Assembly: GCA_002633025.1 (NCBI GenBank)
Contig: NMRB01000034.1
Location: 319,223 to 383,222 of the forward strand
Length of the DNA: 64,000 nt
From: Notospermus geniculatus
Taxonomy: Eukaryota; Nemertea; Pilidiophora; Heteronemertea; Lineidae
Reading direction: 5' to 3'
Numbering within the stretch: position 1 is the stretch's first letter; every line of letters begins with the position of its first letter. The notes below the pieces were generated by a model. That model was given only the letters and a program-made list of their open reading frames with translations. It made no database searches and was not told where the DNA came from. The position numbers were made by a program, and so were the translations under genes. Of this stretch, positions 21,293 through 33,246 are shown piece after piece.

Positions 21293-22900
21293 AGAAACGA
21301 ATTGCCAGTTTCTAGTTTTATTCGTGCTTTTCAGCTTTAAACTCAATGGGTGACTTTAAAGTTCAGTTTTGGCGTCAGTGTTGGTGTTAATGTTAATCTG
21401 CAGCCCCAAACACCGGGTGTTGAGTCAACACCGTTGTTAACGCAAGAGTTAACAAGCAGTTTTAACTTAACACCTGGTGTGAATCCATGGGGAATCTCCA
21501 CTTGTGGCAGCCATTTTGACAGGATTTGATCGGATCTGAAGAGACGCAGTTCAGGTAGGCAAGGCATCAAAGTTTTACACATAGCGGCAGTTGGCAGTGC
21601 ACTGGATGTGTGTATTACCACAAAAATTGATTTCATTGGACTGTTGTGCTATAGTCTTCACGTGGTGTCCATCGTCCGTTAGCAGGGGACGTTTTGTAAC
21701 TGCTGGGGCTATTGGCCTGAAACCTTGTGCACATGTACTCCTAGGTGAGAGTAAGTGACACACCTAGTTTCGGTCCGATCTGATTCCCGGCTTGGTCACC
21801 AGGGGGGCTAAACCAAAAACCTTTAAAGTGCAATTTTGCCTTAACCGTTGGTCAAATCCTCACCAAATTTTTATAGTAGATAGATCTTATGAGAATACAT
21901 GACATATCACCCAGGTTTTTGATCTGACCTAATTTCCAAGGTCACGAAGGTCGAAGTTCGAAATTTAACTGCTGGGTGCCCGTCTCTTGGCTATCGGACT
22001 TCAAATATGGCCGCCATGGAGCTATCTTGGAAATGGCGCATAGGCCATAGCTCGTTAACTACTGCAGCTTGAATGTTCTGAACTTCAACGAGTATGTATC
22101 TATGTAGCTTCCAGGTGTACAGCAAATTTCAGCGTGATCGGACTTCAGAAACTGCTGCATTCGGAACACCTCGGGTCTTTCCGTCACATTTCGTGAAAGC
22201 CCCTCGGATGTCATACAGTCATTCGCGGAGCGATTCTGTACGTGATCACGACCAGAATTGTTAGGCTGCCGCATCACTCATGACAAGTAGCCACCTCCGC
22301 GAACAAAATATAACAAACCCTGGCTGTCTGAAGGCGTGTTTATCGCTCAAATATCAATAAATTGGTATATATTTGATACGCTGCATGTAAACTTGAAAGT
22401 GACACTCCAGTAATGTGGTTAATTACACATTTTGGTGATCATGCAGGGCAGGTGTGAAAGTACCTCTCGCCGCTTACGTATACGTTGTAATGAAATCCTT
22501 CAAATCGCTACTCGATAGAATTTACGTAAAACGCATGGACAGCATTGAATCAGTACACTATTGATATGATTGAGTACTAAGTACACAAAATGATCATATA
22601 ATGTGTGATTTTCGTCATTTATTTGCAATACTGTATATTAGCGAACTATTTCTTTGCGGAAGAACACTCAGCCAGTCTTCGTAATCGGCGCGCCGCATCA
22701 CATATCCTTCCATTTCAATATGGCCGCTTTTGTATGACATTAGAGATTGAAATATGGGAGAGTTTCAAGCTCTAAGTTGAGACTGAGACTGCTGCCAAGC
22801 ATCCATCTTGGAAAATGGAACTTTGACCTGTATCAACCTGAAATACCGGATGATATATCGTGTATCTTCCTTAGATGTACCGGTACCTATTATAAAAAAT
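21293..22900. repeat. Diffuse GGTCAAGG-type repeats and unknown sequence
   Basis: About 21795-22000 is one unit of a recurrent block: GGG(G)GCCAAAACC, then CTTAACCGTTGGTC, AAATTTTTAT, and AAGGTCACGAAGGTCGAAG. Relatives are at 23300-23480, 23590-23770 and 40260-40580. The rest is without recognisable genes. Confidence 0.45.
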
Positions 22901-22901
22901 C

Positions 22902-23085
22902 GTCTCCGAATTTTGGAAATTTTAGACCCCAACCGGGGTCTTCCTCGGGCACTTTCTAGTAGTAGAGATCCCAGAAGTGAATTTTTCGACCCCGGTTGGG
23001 GTCGAAAATTTGCGAAATTCGGAGACGACCTTACTTATCTTATCATTTTGTCTGTCGTTTTTTTTGTGCCCTTTGTTGAAAATTT
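22902..23085. mobile_element. Foldback with GAAA stem-loop, related to 19.2 and 28.7 kb
   Basis: The arms TCGTCTCCGAATTTTGGAAA and the complement ending CGGAGACGAC enclose two stem-loops GACCCC-GGTT-GGGGTC. In the + copy (22990-23023) the stem is followed by GAAAATTTGCGAAATTC, which can form a small third helix. The sequence after 23027 (TTATCATTTTGTCTGTCG) resembles the tail of the 19205-19448 element. No target duplication was resolved. Confidence 0.65.
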
Positions 23086-23299
23086 GGCGACGGTCCGCCC
23101 AATAATAAGTTACTTATAACTTATTGCACTTTTTGTACTTTTCAACTAGCGCCATCTGGTGACTTGTTAATGAAGTACAGTGCATGAATCCAGTTTGTAA
23201 CCTCATGGTCTACCAGTGGAGTTATTGACTTCAAACATCACAGATATGTACGTACATCTGTGTCATCTCCACAGACTACTGTCATGAAAATCCGAGTGT

Positions 23300-23770
23300 C
23301 CATTCTGCGACAAAGGGGCCAAAACTGAAAACATTTTAAGTGCAATTCAACCTTAACCGTTGGTCGGATCCTCACCATTTTTTATCATATATATGTCTAA
23401 TGAGGATACAATCCCAAGATAAATAATACGGGTTTTTGATTGACCTCTTTTTCAAGGTCACGGAGGTCAAAGTTCAAAATGTTACCGTTAGGTGGCACGT
23501 TTCGTGGCTACTGGGGCTATTGACCTGAAACTTGGTACAAACATTTCCGAAGGTCGGCTGACCAATGACGTCGAGTTTCGGCCCAGTTCGATTCTTGGCT
23601 TGGCCACTAGGTGGCCAAAACCGAAAGCACAAACAGGGCAATAACTCCTGAACGAATGGCTGGATCATCTCCAAATTTTTATCATATGGTCATCTAATGA
23701 AGATACATGACATGCGTAATGGGTTTTTGATTTGACCTCCTTTCCAAGGTCACAGTGTCAACATTCTGAA
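23300..23770 (+). repeat. Two further GGTCA-type repeat units
   Basis: Successive blocks share CCAAAACCGAAA, TCCTCACCA/TCTCCAAATTTTTATCATAT, TCTAATGA(G/A)GATAC, GGTTTTTGATT(T)GACCTC and CAAGGTCACGGAGGTCAAAG. They belong to the diffuse interspersed family also seen at 21.8 and 40.3 kb. Confidence 0.55.
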
Positions 23771-23780
23771 TTTTGCAATA

Positions 23781-23973
23781 GGGAACCCCGATCACGCAGA
23801 CCACGCGAGAATATACGCGTGGGTTTGAACTGATAGTACACCGACGCCACCTATTATTCATGACGATTCAAGGTGTGATTGGCCGTGCTTGGTGAACCGC
23901 ATATCTCGAACAATGAGCCTTTATAGGTGTCGCGTCTGCTCTATCAGTCTCACGTGACCGATTGGCGCTCCCC
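23781..23973 (+). repeat. Dispersed repeat of about 196 bp, copy 2
   Basis: It is nearly identical to 21094-21292 and in the same orientation. Here it interrupts a GGTCA-type repeat, which makes it the later insertion. Confidence 0.75.
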
Positions 23974-25237
23974 ATTTTGGTGCCATGTTTCGTGGCTATT
24001 TGATCAAGAATATTCTAACTTGGTGTGATGATGTATCGTGATACCGTCTATTTGTCCAGCAAAGTCTGGCCCACTCGGAGGCCATCTTGAAAAATATGCA
24101 TTGGCACATATTCATAAATTACTGCAGCTAGAGTGTTTTGACCTTGAAATTGCATGTAACTATGTACCCTCTATCCACACAACGAATTTTGGTCCGTTGT
24201 ACTTTAAATATGGCAGGGAGTCAGCCATCTTGAAAGCTTGATTTAGCCAATATCTGATGAACAATAGTTGGCAGAATGTTCTACTCTGGTATCGATATTT
24301 ATGAAGATAACTTCTATGTGTATGCCAAATTGTAGCACTATCGGGCGACATCTTGAAAAATACACTTAGAACTATATCACATGATGAACAGCAACTAGAA
24401 TGTTTCAACCTCTGGTGTGACGGACTATGTACCGAGATTGAAATTGTAGTTTATATCAGACTATAACCCACAGTTTAACTTTTGTCTTAAACAATAGCAA
24501 CTCCGGGAACGTAGAATGTTCTAACCTGGTTTGTAGATACCTTCAACATGCATGTGTATGCCACATTTTGACCATGATCGCGTTGCCCTGGAACCAAGGC
24601 TTGCCTGCAACATTTCAATTTAAGATTGTCATCTGTTCTTCTGGTACATTCACCCACAGATGAGCACATGGTCCATAGACCATTTCATTTACGTTTTGTG
24701 ATATATAAATAGTTCTGTTTGGCTGGCAATCTACTGTAGCATGTATAAAGCAGGTAGCACGTATAAAACAGTTAGCTAGGCGTGGACGCGTGGTACCAGA
24801 AATTTTCTCCGACAAAAACACTCTCATGTAAGCGACTGTTCAGCAACGTTTCTCTCGACTAGAACCTTTAATACGCATGTAGGTGGTGTCACTTTGAAGC
24901 GTCCTGTCATCTGAACAAACCCTCAAAATTTCGCCGTGATTCAGTGAACCATTTGAGAGTTACAGGCTGTCGAGTAGACAAATGTTGGAGCAAGTGATAA
25001 ACACGTGGCGACCTCGGGTTCGGCCAGTACTGAAAGGGTTAGGTATATTGGTGGAAGAACACATGTTCACTATCTAAAGACACCACGCACGCCTTTTTTT
25101 TAAATTTTGATTTTAGAATTGGCACTGCTGGGGCATTCGTACGTTTGCAAAGACAAACATGTTTTGCGACCGGCGTAGGCCCACGCTGTATTTAAATAAT
25201 AAGTAGAATAACGCCAAACTTCATTCGAACTACATGT
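23974..25237. other. Intergenic; dispersed motif copy at 24632-24688
   Basis: No coding feature was recognised. 24632-24688 (-) is a copy of the motif also at 6888-6936 and 47966-48022 (TTCTTCTGGTACATTCACCC, then GAGCACATGGTCCATAG). The remainder resembles decayed GGTCA-type repeat sequence. Confidence 0.4.
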
Positions 25238-25915
25238 ATAACCAGACTGGGCCGTCACGCGGTACCGTGATTCGCGCTTTACCGTGATTTTGTGGTGAAA
25301 AGAGGAAGTGGATCGAATGTGGCGCAACCGCACAACTGCTCGCCGAGCATGGTGGGAATGGTGGTCGCGCTGCAGCGTGATATCACGGGGCAGTTGAAGT
25401 CAACGTTTTACAATGGTTTACTTGTGAAGATTACAACAACAATCGCGGCTAACCGAGGCCACCCGAAGATAAGAGACTTTAGCACTTCTAATTTCAAAAA
25501 AGCGTCAATCGTTTAAAAAAAGCGTCATTTTGAAATGACCTGTCCAAATGCATTCTCTATCATCTTATCTACATACCAGAACTGAATTTCAGGCTTTGCA
25601 GGCGTTTATGGCGCCAAAAATGGCATATAATGCAGTAGGCATGGCAGGCCTGCCATTACGGCTGTCGAAGTAAATTTCGGTCGAAAATTGCCTGTAAAAT
25701 CTTTAAACGTGAGTATGACACAGTGAATTCTTGCTTGTTTATTGACAAAAATTGTATAAGTTTACGGTGAGAAGTTTCCGTCCCCTCCACGCAGGATTGT
25801 AGGTGTTTTCTGCCAAAACAAATATTGTATTTTGTACAATCATTGCGCGGTTGGGCGCGACAAAGTCACGTGAACGTTTCCATCACGGTACCGCGTGACG
25901 GCCCAGTCTGATAAC
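25238..25915. mobile_element. TIR element with 5-bp duplication
   Basis: The element proper is 25243-25910 with ATAAC at 25238-25242 and 25911-25915. The inverted ends are CAGACTGGGCCGTCACGCGG, continuing TACCGTGAT. A 5-bp duplication is unusual; Transib elements make 5-bp duplications but start with CAC, so the superfamily stays open. No transposase. Confidence 0.75.
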
Positions 25916-26385
25916 GTGAACAAGAACAAATTAAAACGTATTCGCAAACGTTGTGAAAACAATTGCAACTTGATAATTGAATGAGAAATGCTGTGATATA
26001 GCGAAACAAAATATATAAACTCATATTTCAAGTGCCTTGGCTAAAGCGTTCGTTGCTGAGTATATCCCTGGTTGTGTGGTGCATGGGGGCTGCTGTACTT
26101 CACATTTCGACGCATATTTCACCGTCGTGCTGATCTGGAATGAAGTCGTGTCTTCATTCCCGCGTAGTTTCTTTTTTCTTTTCTGATTAAACCATATCCC
26201 ACTGTCTTCGTCTCGTGAAATACAGTATTTCTTATCTCGTTCAACACCTCTGCCAATTGGGATATCGCTGACGTCTCTGAATAGGATGTCACACAATCAT
26301 CATCAACCACCTTGCAAACTTTGTACTAAGAGAACAATAGTAGGCCGGCCAACATGAAATTTTAAACTTTTGTCGGCATCGTGTG
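25916..26385. other. Intergenic, nothing recognised
   Basis: Overlapping minus-strand ORFs at 26021-26310 show no domain features. Confidence 0.35.
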
Positions 26386-27175
26386 TTAAGGTCGATCTAT
26401 ACCTATTGCGTGGCGCTGAACTGCCCAACTTTAACTTGTGATAATTCATTTATAACAATGATTACAAAAACATTTCTAGTATGGTACGTTATGTATGAAG
26501 CATCTAAGTGAACTTTCACCCTAAATAACTGGATCCTATCTCCGGATTGCCCAGAAAAATGACTTTGTTGGAAAGGCCGAAAAAATTTCCTTGAGCAATT
26601 TTACGTCAACATGCTATGTCGCATCGAAGCAAACTCTGTTGGAAAAGACGCAGCCATACCTAGCGCATGTCGGTATAACCGCAGATTTTTAACAAAATAT
26701 GTTAATTATGCTTATAATTAACAAAGTTTAGCTTTTACTCCTGATAATTTTCTCTTTTTCGTGAATATCGCGGACATCTACTTCAAAAACCCAGAATCGG
26801 CTGTTATACGGACAAGCTCCAGTTGGTGAACAACACATTTCCATTTTCAAAGTTTGAAAAATGTTTATAAAATTGGGAGAAAAACTGCTTGCAATTTTGA
26901 AACTTTATTCTTCATGTGGGTTTGTTTACTATTTACAACACACGTTCACTATAGTACGTTTCCAAATATTACATGCGCAAATCAGCAGACAGTTGAATGC
27001 CAAGGCCTATAACTGACTGACAACAATAAGATCTATTTGAGCGCTAACGCGGCCTAAAATTGGCGAACAGAGTAGAGGCAATTGTTATTCATTATGATTC
27101 ATTCAGTTTCACGCCAGTGGGTCCCTTGGAATGTGTTTGCTTGGGGGAAACCCAATGACTATAGATCGACCTTAA
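26386..27175. mobile_element. TTAA-type element
   Basis: The element proper is 26390-27171 between TTAA at 26386-26389 and 27172-27175. The short inverted ends are GGTCGATCTATA and its complement. It has no coding capacity. The class resembles piggyBac or Kolobok non-autonomous elements. Confidence 0.7.
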
Positions 27176-28219
27176 TGGCCGGCATCTATGCTAGATCATA
27201 CCCTTATAAGATGAGGTGAAATTTAAAGGTGGATGCCACCCTGGATTTGCCGGTTAAAGGTCATTATCAAGGTCATTGTGTTCAAATAGGCCTATACTGA
27301 GCTTTGTACAGGAAAATGGGACCCGATGTACAAATATCTTTTGAACGGTTGGATTTACACCCCATAAATGTATTACCAACAGATAGAAACATGGTATATC
27401 TTAATCAAATAAGCATGTCTTTTGTAGTTTTTAAGAGTCAATCCACGGGTAGACCATGCAAAATCTGCAAAAAGTGCTAAGGTGGGGGGTTGGATGATTT
27501 GGTTCATATTTTAACCATAGGTTGGCCCTCGGGCATGATGAAGATTACCAAAGTTATTTGTTGATTGATCGCTTAGAACAGGAGTTACGGGGGTCAACGT
27601 TTTTAGCCGAATTTCCATTGAAATGGCCAGTTTTTATAGGCTGAAATATGGCCATGTTCCCTGATTTTTCTCAATTCTGCCAAAAAATAAAATTAACCTT
27701 CCATGTGGAGAAATGAAAATAGGATTCTTTGGCAATTTTTTCCACCCACCAAAAATATTTTCCGGGTCGCTGTTCACTTCCGGGGAACCCCCTAAAAAGG
27801 GCATCACTCCCTAGGGGTGAAAACCACCATGTCTTTTGTCGTCAATAAATCAACTGCTGCTCCGTTTCAAACAACGATACTTGGGTTATGATAAGGTTAT
27901 GATCCATGCATTCTAATTCCAAAAGGAAAGTTTGGAATTCCAAGTGGTTTTTGATTGGTCGGCCTTCAAAAACGCCCGATTTTGCCCTTCCTGATGATCC
28001 CCGATTCCTGTGAGAAGGACTTGTTTATGTCATATCCGGTAAGTAGGGGCTCAAATATTGATAACATCCGCCACAAAGCCTTGACCTTAGCCACCCCTAG
28101 GTTCCTCGAATGTGCAACTGGACTGGTGCATGCTGAGTCGTGAAATGGGAACTGATTATGCCACACGCCCCTGTCAAATTGTATTCTGGGCCTAGCTAAC
28201 TGGTAAACTAACCGGTGTG
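27176..28219. other. Intergenic, nothing recognised
   Basis: No domain-bearing ORF, RNA gene or repeat boundary was found. Confidence 0.35.
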
Positions 28220-28385
28220 AAAGGAAAGAATGTCTCCAGGAAAAACTGTCCCAGCAACAAAATATCCTATTGTTACATTCTAATCTCTGGTGATTGGTTT
28301 CCATAGCCATGCACCTTAATCCGTCATTGAATAATAAAAGCGGACACTTTTTACGGGGGACATTCTTTACTGTTACACCGGCACC
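28220..28385 (-). repeat. Dispersed repeat, inverted relative to 46235-46425
   Basis: The words GAAAGAATGTC, GGAAAAACTGTCC, ATATCATATTGTCAC-like, ATTGGTTTC, GACGGA-like, AAAAGTGTCC and GTAACG-like appear in reverse order and complement at 46235-46425. The family is unknown. Confidence 0.5.
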
Positions 28386-28441
28386 GTACACCAGTACTTA
28401 GGCCTATCCGTTATGTTTTTTTTTACTTAAACAGTCCTCGA

Positions 28442-28645
28442 TTAAAGGAGCACGGTATTGGATCTCAAATGCGTTGTTTGACTGCCGACGTAGAGGGAGC
28501 CACCTAGCGGCAGTAATACGAACTACAGAAATGCATTACAAAATGTACGGAGGAAATCGGGTCAACTCGCCAATACGTCGTTGGTCCCTGCGTTGGAGAG
28601 TGGCGCCGGCTGTCGAGAAAAGGTGGCAATACCGTGCTCCTTTAA
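28442..28645. mobile_element. TTAA-type MITE of 196 bp
   Basis: The element proper is 28446-28641 between TTAA copies. The ends are AGGAGCACGGTATTG and its complement. The AGGAGC terminus is shared with the 44351-44601 element. Confidence 0.8.
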
Positions 28646-30134
28646 GAGAGGGGATCCAAGATACAGAATAGCACAAAATTGACACACAAAATGATAATAA
28701 GCAAAAAGTCAATCTCCAGAATTCACGAATTTTCGACCCCAACCGGGGTCTTTTTCAAGTGGAACTTTACAATCTGAAACTCTAGAAAAGACTGAGCTGA
28801 AACCCAAATGTAGAACTAACACCTGTGTAGACAGGATGAGTGAGCAATTAAGGAAAGAATAGTGTCCAAGCACCAAGGGTGGTTGCTGGACCTAAATAAG
28901 AGAGTGGATGTAATTAAGGAAAGAAAAGTGTCCAAGCCCCACGGATGGTTGCTGGACNNNNNNNNNNNNNNNNNNNNNNNNNNNNNNNNNNNNNNNNNNN
29001 NNNNNNNNNNNNNNNNNNNNNNNNNNNNNNNNNNNNNNNNNNNNNNNNNNNNNNNNNNNNNNNNNNNNNNNNNNNNNNNNNNNNNNNNNNNNNNNNNNNN
29101 NNNNNNNNNNNNNNNNNNNNNNNNNNNNNNNNNNNNNNNNNNNNNNNNNNNNNNNNNNNNNNNNNNNNNNNNNNNNNNNNNNNNNNNNNNNNNNNNNNNN
29201 NNNNNNNNNNNNNNNNNNNNNNNNNNNNNNNNNNNNNNNNNNNNNNNNNNNNNNNNNNNNNNNNNNNNNNNNNNNNNNNNNNNNNNNNNNNNNNNNNNNN
29301 NNNNNNNNNNNNNNNNNNNNNNNNNNNNNNNNNNNNNNNNNNNNNNNNNNNNNNNNNNNNNNNNNNNNNNNNNNNNNNNNNNNNNNNNNNNNNNNNNNNN
29401 NNNNNNNNNNNNNNNNNNNNNNNNNNNNNNNNNNNNNNNNNNNNNNNNNNNNNNNNNNNNNNAATGGATGTGGACCCTTAAAACCATCACCCCCTCAGGT
29501 CTTAACACAAGATGCTGAGGTTCTGAGTCCCTAGTTTGGCATTCGTGTTCTTCTCGCTCCCTCCCCCTGGTAGGCCTATTTCGTTTTAGGTTCTCCAGTT
29601 GTGGTGGGCACGTGGCTCCCCTTCTGGTCTAGGCCTTGTCCCCCCCCTTTTGCTCTATTCCTCCTCGCCCTATTCTTCTCATTGCTCAGTGATTTGCATT
29701 ATCCATTCTGGTTTTTTCCTACAGATCTGGAAGTTGACTTCCTTTATATTCTTTTACTTTGTCTTGCTTGTTATGTATTACACATGTCATATTTATTAAA
29801 CCCTTTTCTTTCAGGTAAATCAGTTGTCCTTAATTACATCCACTCTCTTTATTTGGTCCAGCAACCATCCGTGGGGCTTGGACACTTTTCTTTCCTTAAT
29901 TACATCCACTCTCTTATTTAGGTCCAGCAACCACCCTTGGTGCTTGGACACTATTCTTTCCTTAATTGCTCACTCATCCTGTCTACACAGGTGTTAGTTC
30001 TACATTTGGGATTCAGCTCAGTCTTTTCTAGAGTTTCAGATTGTAAAGTTCCACTTGAAAAAGACCCCGGTTGGGGACGAAAATTCGTGAATTCTGGAGA
30101 TTGACTTTTTGCTTATTATTATTAAGAGAGGGGA
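28642..30134. mobile_element. Large inverted-repeat element with 13-bp duplication and gap
   Basis: The element proper is 28655-30121. Direct repeats TTAAGAGAGGGGA lie at 28642-28654 and 30122-30134. The arms (about 28680-28957 and 29815-30121) carry the GACCCC-GGTT-GGGGTC-GAAA stem-loop (28714-28765 on -, 30048-30100 on +), CACCTGTGTAGACAGG and 66-bp tandem units with TGTCCAAGC and GGTTGCTGGACC. 505 Ns lie in the left arm and centre. The unique centre after the gap (29463-29814) is pyrimidine-rich and has no recognisable domain. Confidence 0.75.
28958..29462. other. Assembly gap (505 N)
   Basis: This is a run of N inside the inverted-repeat element. It begins within a 66-bp tandem unit, so the repeats probably broke the assembly. 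Open frames across the Ns are artefacts. Confidence 0.95.
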
Positions 30135-31946
30135 GATGACAATTATGGCCTGGCACAGGTACATGTAGACCTAGGCTAGGCCTATGAGCTTGCACTGAGC
30201 TGACGAATCCATGAAATGTCAGCATCCTCAACATCTGCTAAGTTCAAAAGAGAAAATGTAGGCCTATCGTTGTGGTATCGGAACCGATGTCTCCAGTGAA
30301 ATCCATAAAACTGCCTCTTTTGCCTCTTTACTAGGCATGCTAGGGCCTAATTGCTTTGTGATTTAAGAGTTTACTGGCAGTGGGGGGGGGGGGGGTGATG
30401 CACATGCCCAATGAACCAGAGAGTGGACAATTGCAGTCAGTCAGTTTCCAAGGAATCTGCACCTAAGAATCATCGACTCATCGAGACTTGTAAAACCAAG
30501 TCAGTCACTTGTGAGAGCTAACATCATCAAAGAGTCAATCAATATTAGGAACAGGCCTATCTATGTGACATGGCATGCCTGGTGGTTTGATAAATAACTT
30601 CATCCATTTCATCTATATTTCAGCTATCTGTAAAACATGTGATGTGCAGCGCCATGCTGATGTCGGGAATTCCCGCCAACCAAGACTCTGCATGCTGATG
30701 TCGGGAATTCCCGCAATGCATTAAGCCATTTGAAAATGGCATGACTGGTAGTTGTCTCCACTGTGTATGTTTTCAATAGGTGTAGAAATGATTAGTTCAT
30801 GAGAATAACACCAGATGTCCCTGCTATTGGCACTTATCAACCAATGAACAGGCTGAACCTGGCTGGTCAGTGACTGACTTTATTTGAGGTTTTGGACTAC
30901 CTAGTGGCCAATTGTGGAACTGAGATCAATGAAGATGATTGATATGGACATGATGGAAGGTGAAGTACACTCTGGCATTTTGATTTTATGATATAGATAA
31001 GGTTTACTGGCAAATATTTTGTGTTTTTTGTGTGTTTATTTTTCGCAAAAATGGTACAGTTGGCCACATGCCATTTTCCTCAACCTGAAGTGCCACCTAA
31101 TAAAGCTTTATACCATTTGAAATAGCACACATTTATCAACAAATACCAAAAGTTTCATGGACTTATCTCCAAAAATATTTTTTATGACATTTTGAAAAAG
31201 GGTGCTTTTTCTCAGCATACGGAGCAGAAATTGGATTTTGGCCTCAGCAGTGAATGTGCTAAAAGGTCCACTTGACTCCACTTTAACCTTTGTATTCTGT
31301 CATGCAAACAATGGCTAAAGGTAAACCTTAGAGTTAGGAAGGTTCTAGAATACGGCCAGATACCATCATGTCTTCTGTGGATGCATGGCTTTGTTCTTGG
31401 TTGGTTTAGATAATCATCCATTGTTCCTTCCCATCAAATGCATCGCATGGCCTCAAGTCTCACGAAGTAGTGGATCAAGTGCAGGAGTTCAGCAAGAGCC
31501 ACGAAAATGAATGGTGTCGTCAGCAGTGTTGCTGCCTGGTGCTGAATCATCGTGTGAGCAGTGTATGTGTGCAGAGATGAACGCGATCGTCAACAGAAAG
31601 TCAGGCGGCCGTGCGCTATCATTTGGCTATGATAAGGTACCCGGAGACGGGAAAAATGTTCCCGCCGCCGGGGTTTGGGCGTTTCAGAAATATTGCCAAG
31701 ACAAGAGCAGAATGCTCATGTGTATTTCAATGGTCATATAATAATTTTGGAAGCGTGTTTTTTTCTTATTTGAAATGCAAGGAAATGTGCATTTAACGAA
31801 CACGGTTTGCGTGGATAGAGATTTCAGTGTGTAAAATACGTCAATATGCACGCCATTGAAGATGTTGACAGCCCTGACATTTATCCACCAACGAACTCTA
31901 TATACATCTAGACAAATTCTTAAATTGATTGGAAACTCAAGACCAG
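30135..31946. other. Intergenic; poly-G tract and one short tandem repeat
   Basis: A homopolymer G run lies at about 30381-30395. At 30653-30714 the 24-bp word with CATGCTGATGTCGGGAATTC occurs twice, 38 bp apart, each holding the palindrome GGGAATTCCC. No gene was recognised. Confidence 0.45.
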
Positions 31947-32216
31947 CACTGAAAAAAAATTTCGGCTCATGTTGAGTACTTTGGGCTACTCATCAGTCAT
32001 TTTGTCCGTGAGATGAGTAGAAAGGTACTAATTGGGTACTAATTGGGTACTCATCGGGCCAAGGAGCTGCATTTGGAGTTCCTTGCTACTCGCTATGAGT
32101 ATCTTTCTACTCGCTATAAGTACCTTTCTACTCAATATGAGTACCTTTCTACTCATCTCACGGACAAAACGAGTACCCCGAAAGTACTCAACATGATCAG
32201 GATTTTTTTTTCAGTG
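31947..32216. mobile_element. CACTG-ended MITE just downstream of GPCR exon
   Basis: The inverted ends are CACTGAAAAAAAA and its complement, with possible AG dinucleotide duplications. This is compatible with the CACTA/EnSpm group. The interior has repeats of TACTCGCTATGAGTACCTTT. It lies 48 bp beyond the stop of the minus-strand GPCR, so it probably lies in its 3' UTR. Confidence 0.65.
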
Positions 32217-32263
32217 AGCAGACAGTTTGCTTTGTACAAAACCAAGCGCTTCACCCATTGAGG

Positions 32264-33110
32264 TTACTTGTTTTGTAGTCCCAGCTTCCAGCAATTACAG
32301 CTGAATATCTTCTTTACTTCCTTCTGGTAGAAGTCTAAAGATGTTGTGTAGATGATGAAGTTGATGCTGTAGTTAATCGTCATGAGATTTAATGTGAAGT
32401 CATCCAGATCTGACAATAAAAAACGAAATGTAAAGAACCACTCTCTGAAATGTCCGACGTACCGCAAGATGTGGAGGGGTACCACGACCAGTCCATAAGG
32501 GGCCATAAGTATAACAAAGGTTGTGGAAACTGTGAGCAGTGTCATTGATGTTCTCTCTCTTAGAACGTACTGGATTGTTCGAGAAGTTTGTGTTTCGTGC
32601 CCGTTTTATGCCAACCACAATTATGACGTTCAGTGATGCTATTATCAAAGATGGGAGTGATAGGGTTATGGCTGAGTAATAGACGAGGAAGAAAAACTGC
32701 AACCATGGAACAGGAAGATTTTTTCTTGGTTTTAAAGAACATTCTTGCGAGATATTCGAGCTCTTAGCTTTGTAGACCATGAACATATCAACTGCATATG
32801 AGAAGTTCAAAAGTGAAAAAAGTAATAGGCTCCCCAAGACCCACTTTCTCCTGCCAGCGGTTACTATGCTTGCTGCCCGAAGTGGCCAGACAACAGATAC
32901 CATTCTTTCGACAGTATAAGCTATAAGTATCCATGTCGATAAAAATTGAAAATTTAGGGAAATGTACATGAATAAGTTGCAGCCAATATGAGTGTTTAGA
33001 ATTGTTCCTATTATTCGACCTAATATTTTGGGTAAAACTGTCTCAGACCATCCTACCAAACCCAAAATCAGCAGTGGATTCCTAGCCAAGGTTCTCATTT
33101 GAAAAATTGC
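32264..33110 (-). pseudogene. Class A GPCR terminal exon (TM2-TM7), one frameshift
   Basis: The exon opens at 33110 after a good acceptor (TTTTTTGTGTGCTAAG on the - strand) at a codon boundary. It encodes ICL1, TM2 (PLLILGLVGWSETVL, Glu where Asp2.50 is usual), TM3 with the conserved Cys (HIGCNLF) and ERM in place of DRY, TM4, ECL2 with Cys and a NIS sequon, TM5 (SLPSLIIASLN), TM6 (ILMAPYGL) and TM7 (NYSINFIIY), ending in a Lys-rich tail and TAA at 32264-32266. The reading frame breaks in ICL3 at the AG/CT tract at 32552-32560: loss of one dinucleotide would explain the shift. Either a recent pseudogene or a sequence error is possible. The exon with TM1 was not found in the window. Ligand unknown; the TM7 form matches the 4823-10208 receptor. 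Confidence 0.8.
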
Positions 33111-33246
33111 CTTAGCACACAAAAAATGCTTCTGTCATTGAACCTGGCCAATGACATAAACAATGCTTTGACTCATGAACTTGGCACACAAAAAAGTGCT
33201 CATCTCAATTAACTAAGGCATATTTTTAGCTTCCCTAGCCAATCAG

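Noticed and set aside
28816-29518. Long open frames across the first N gap
   Set aside because: They consist mainly of unknown residues; the flanking codons belong to tandem repeats of an inverted-repeat element.
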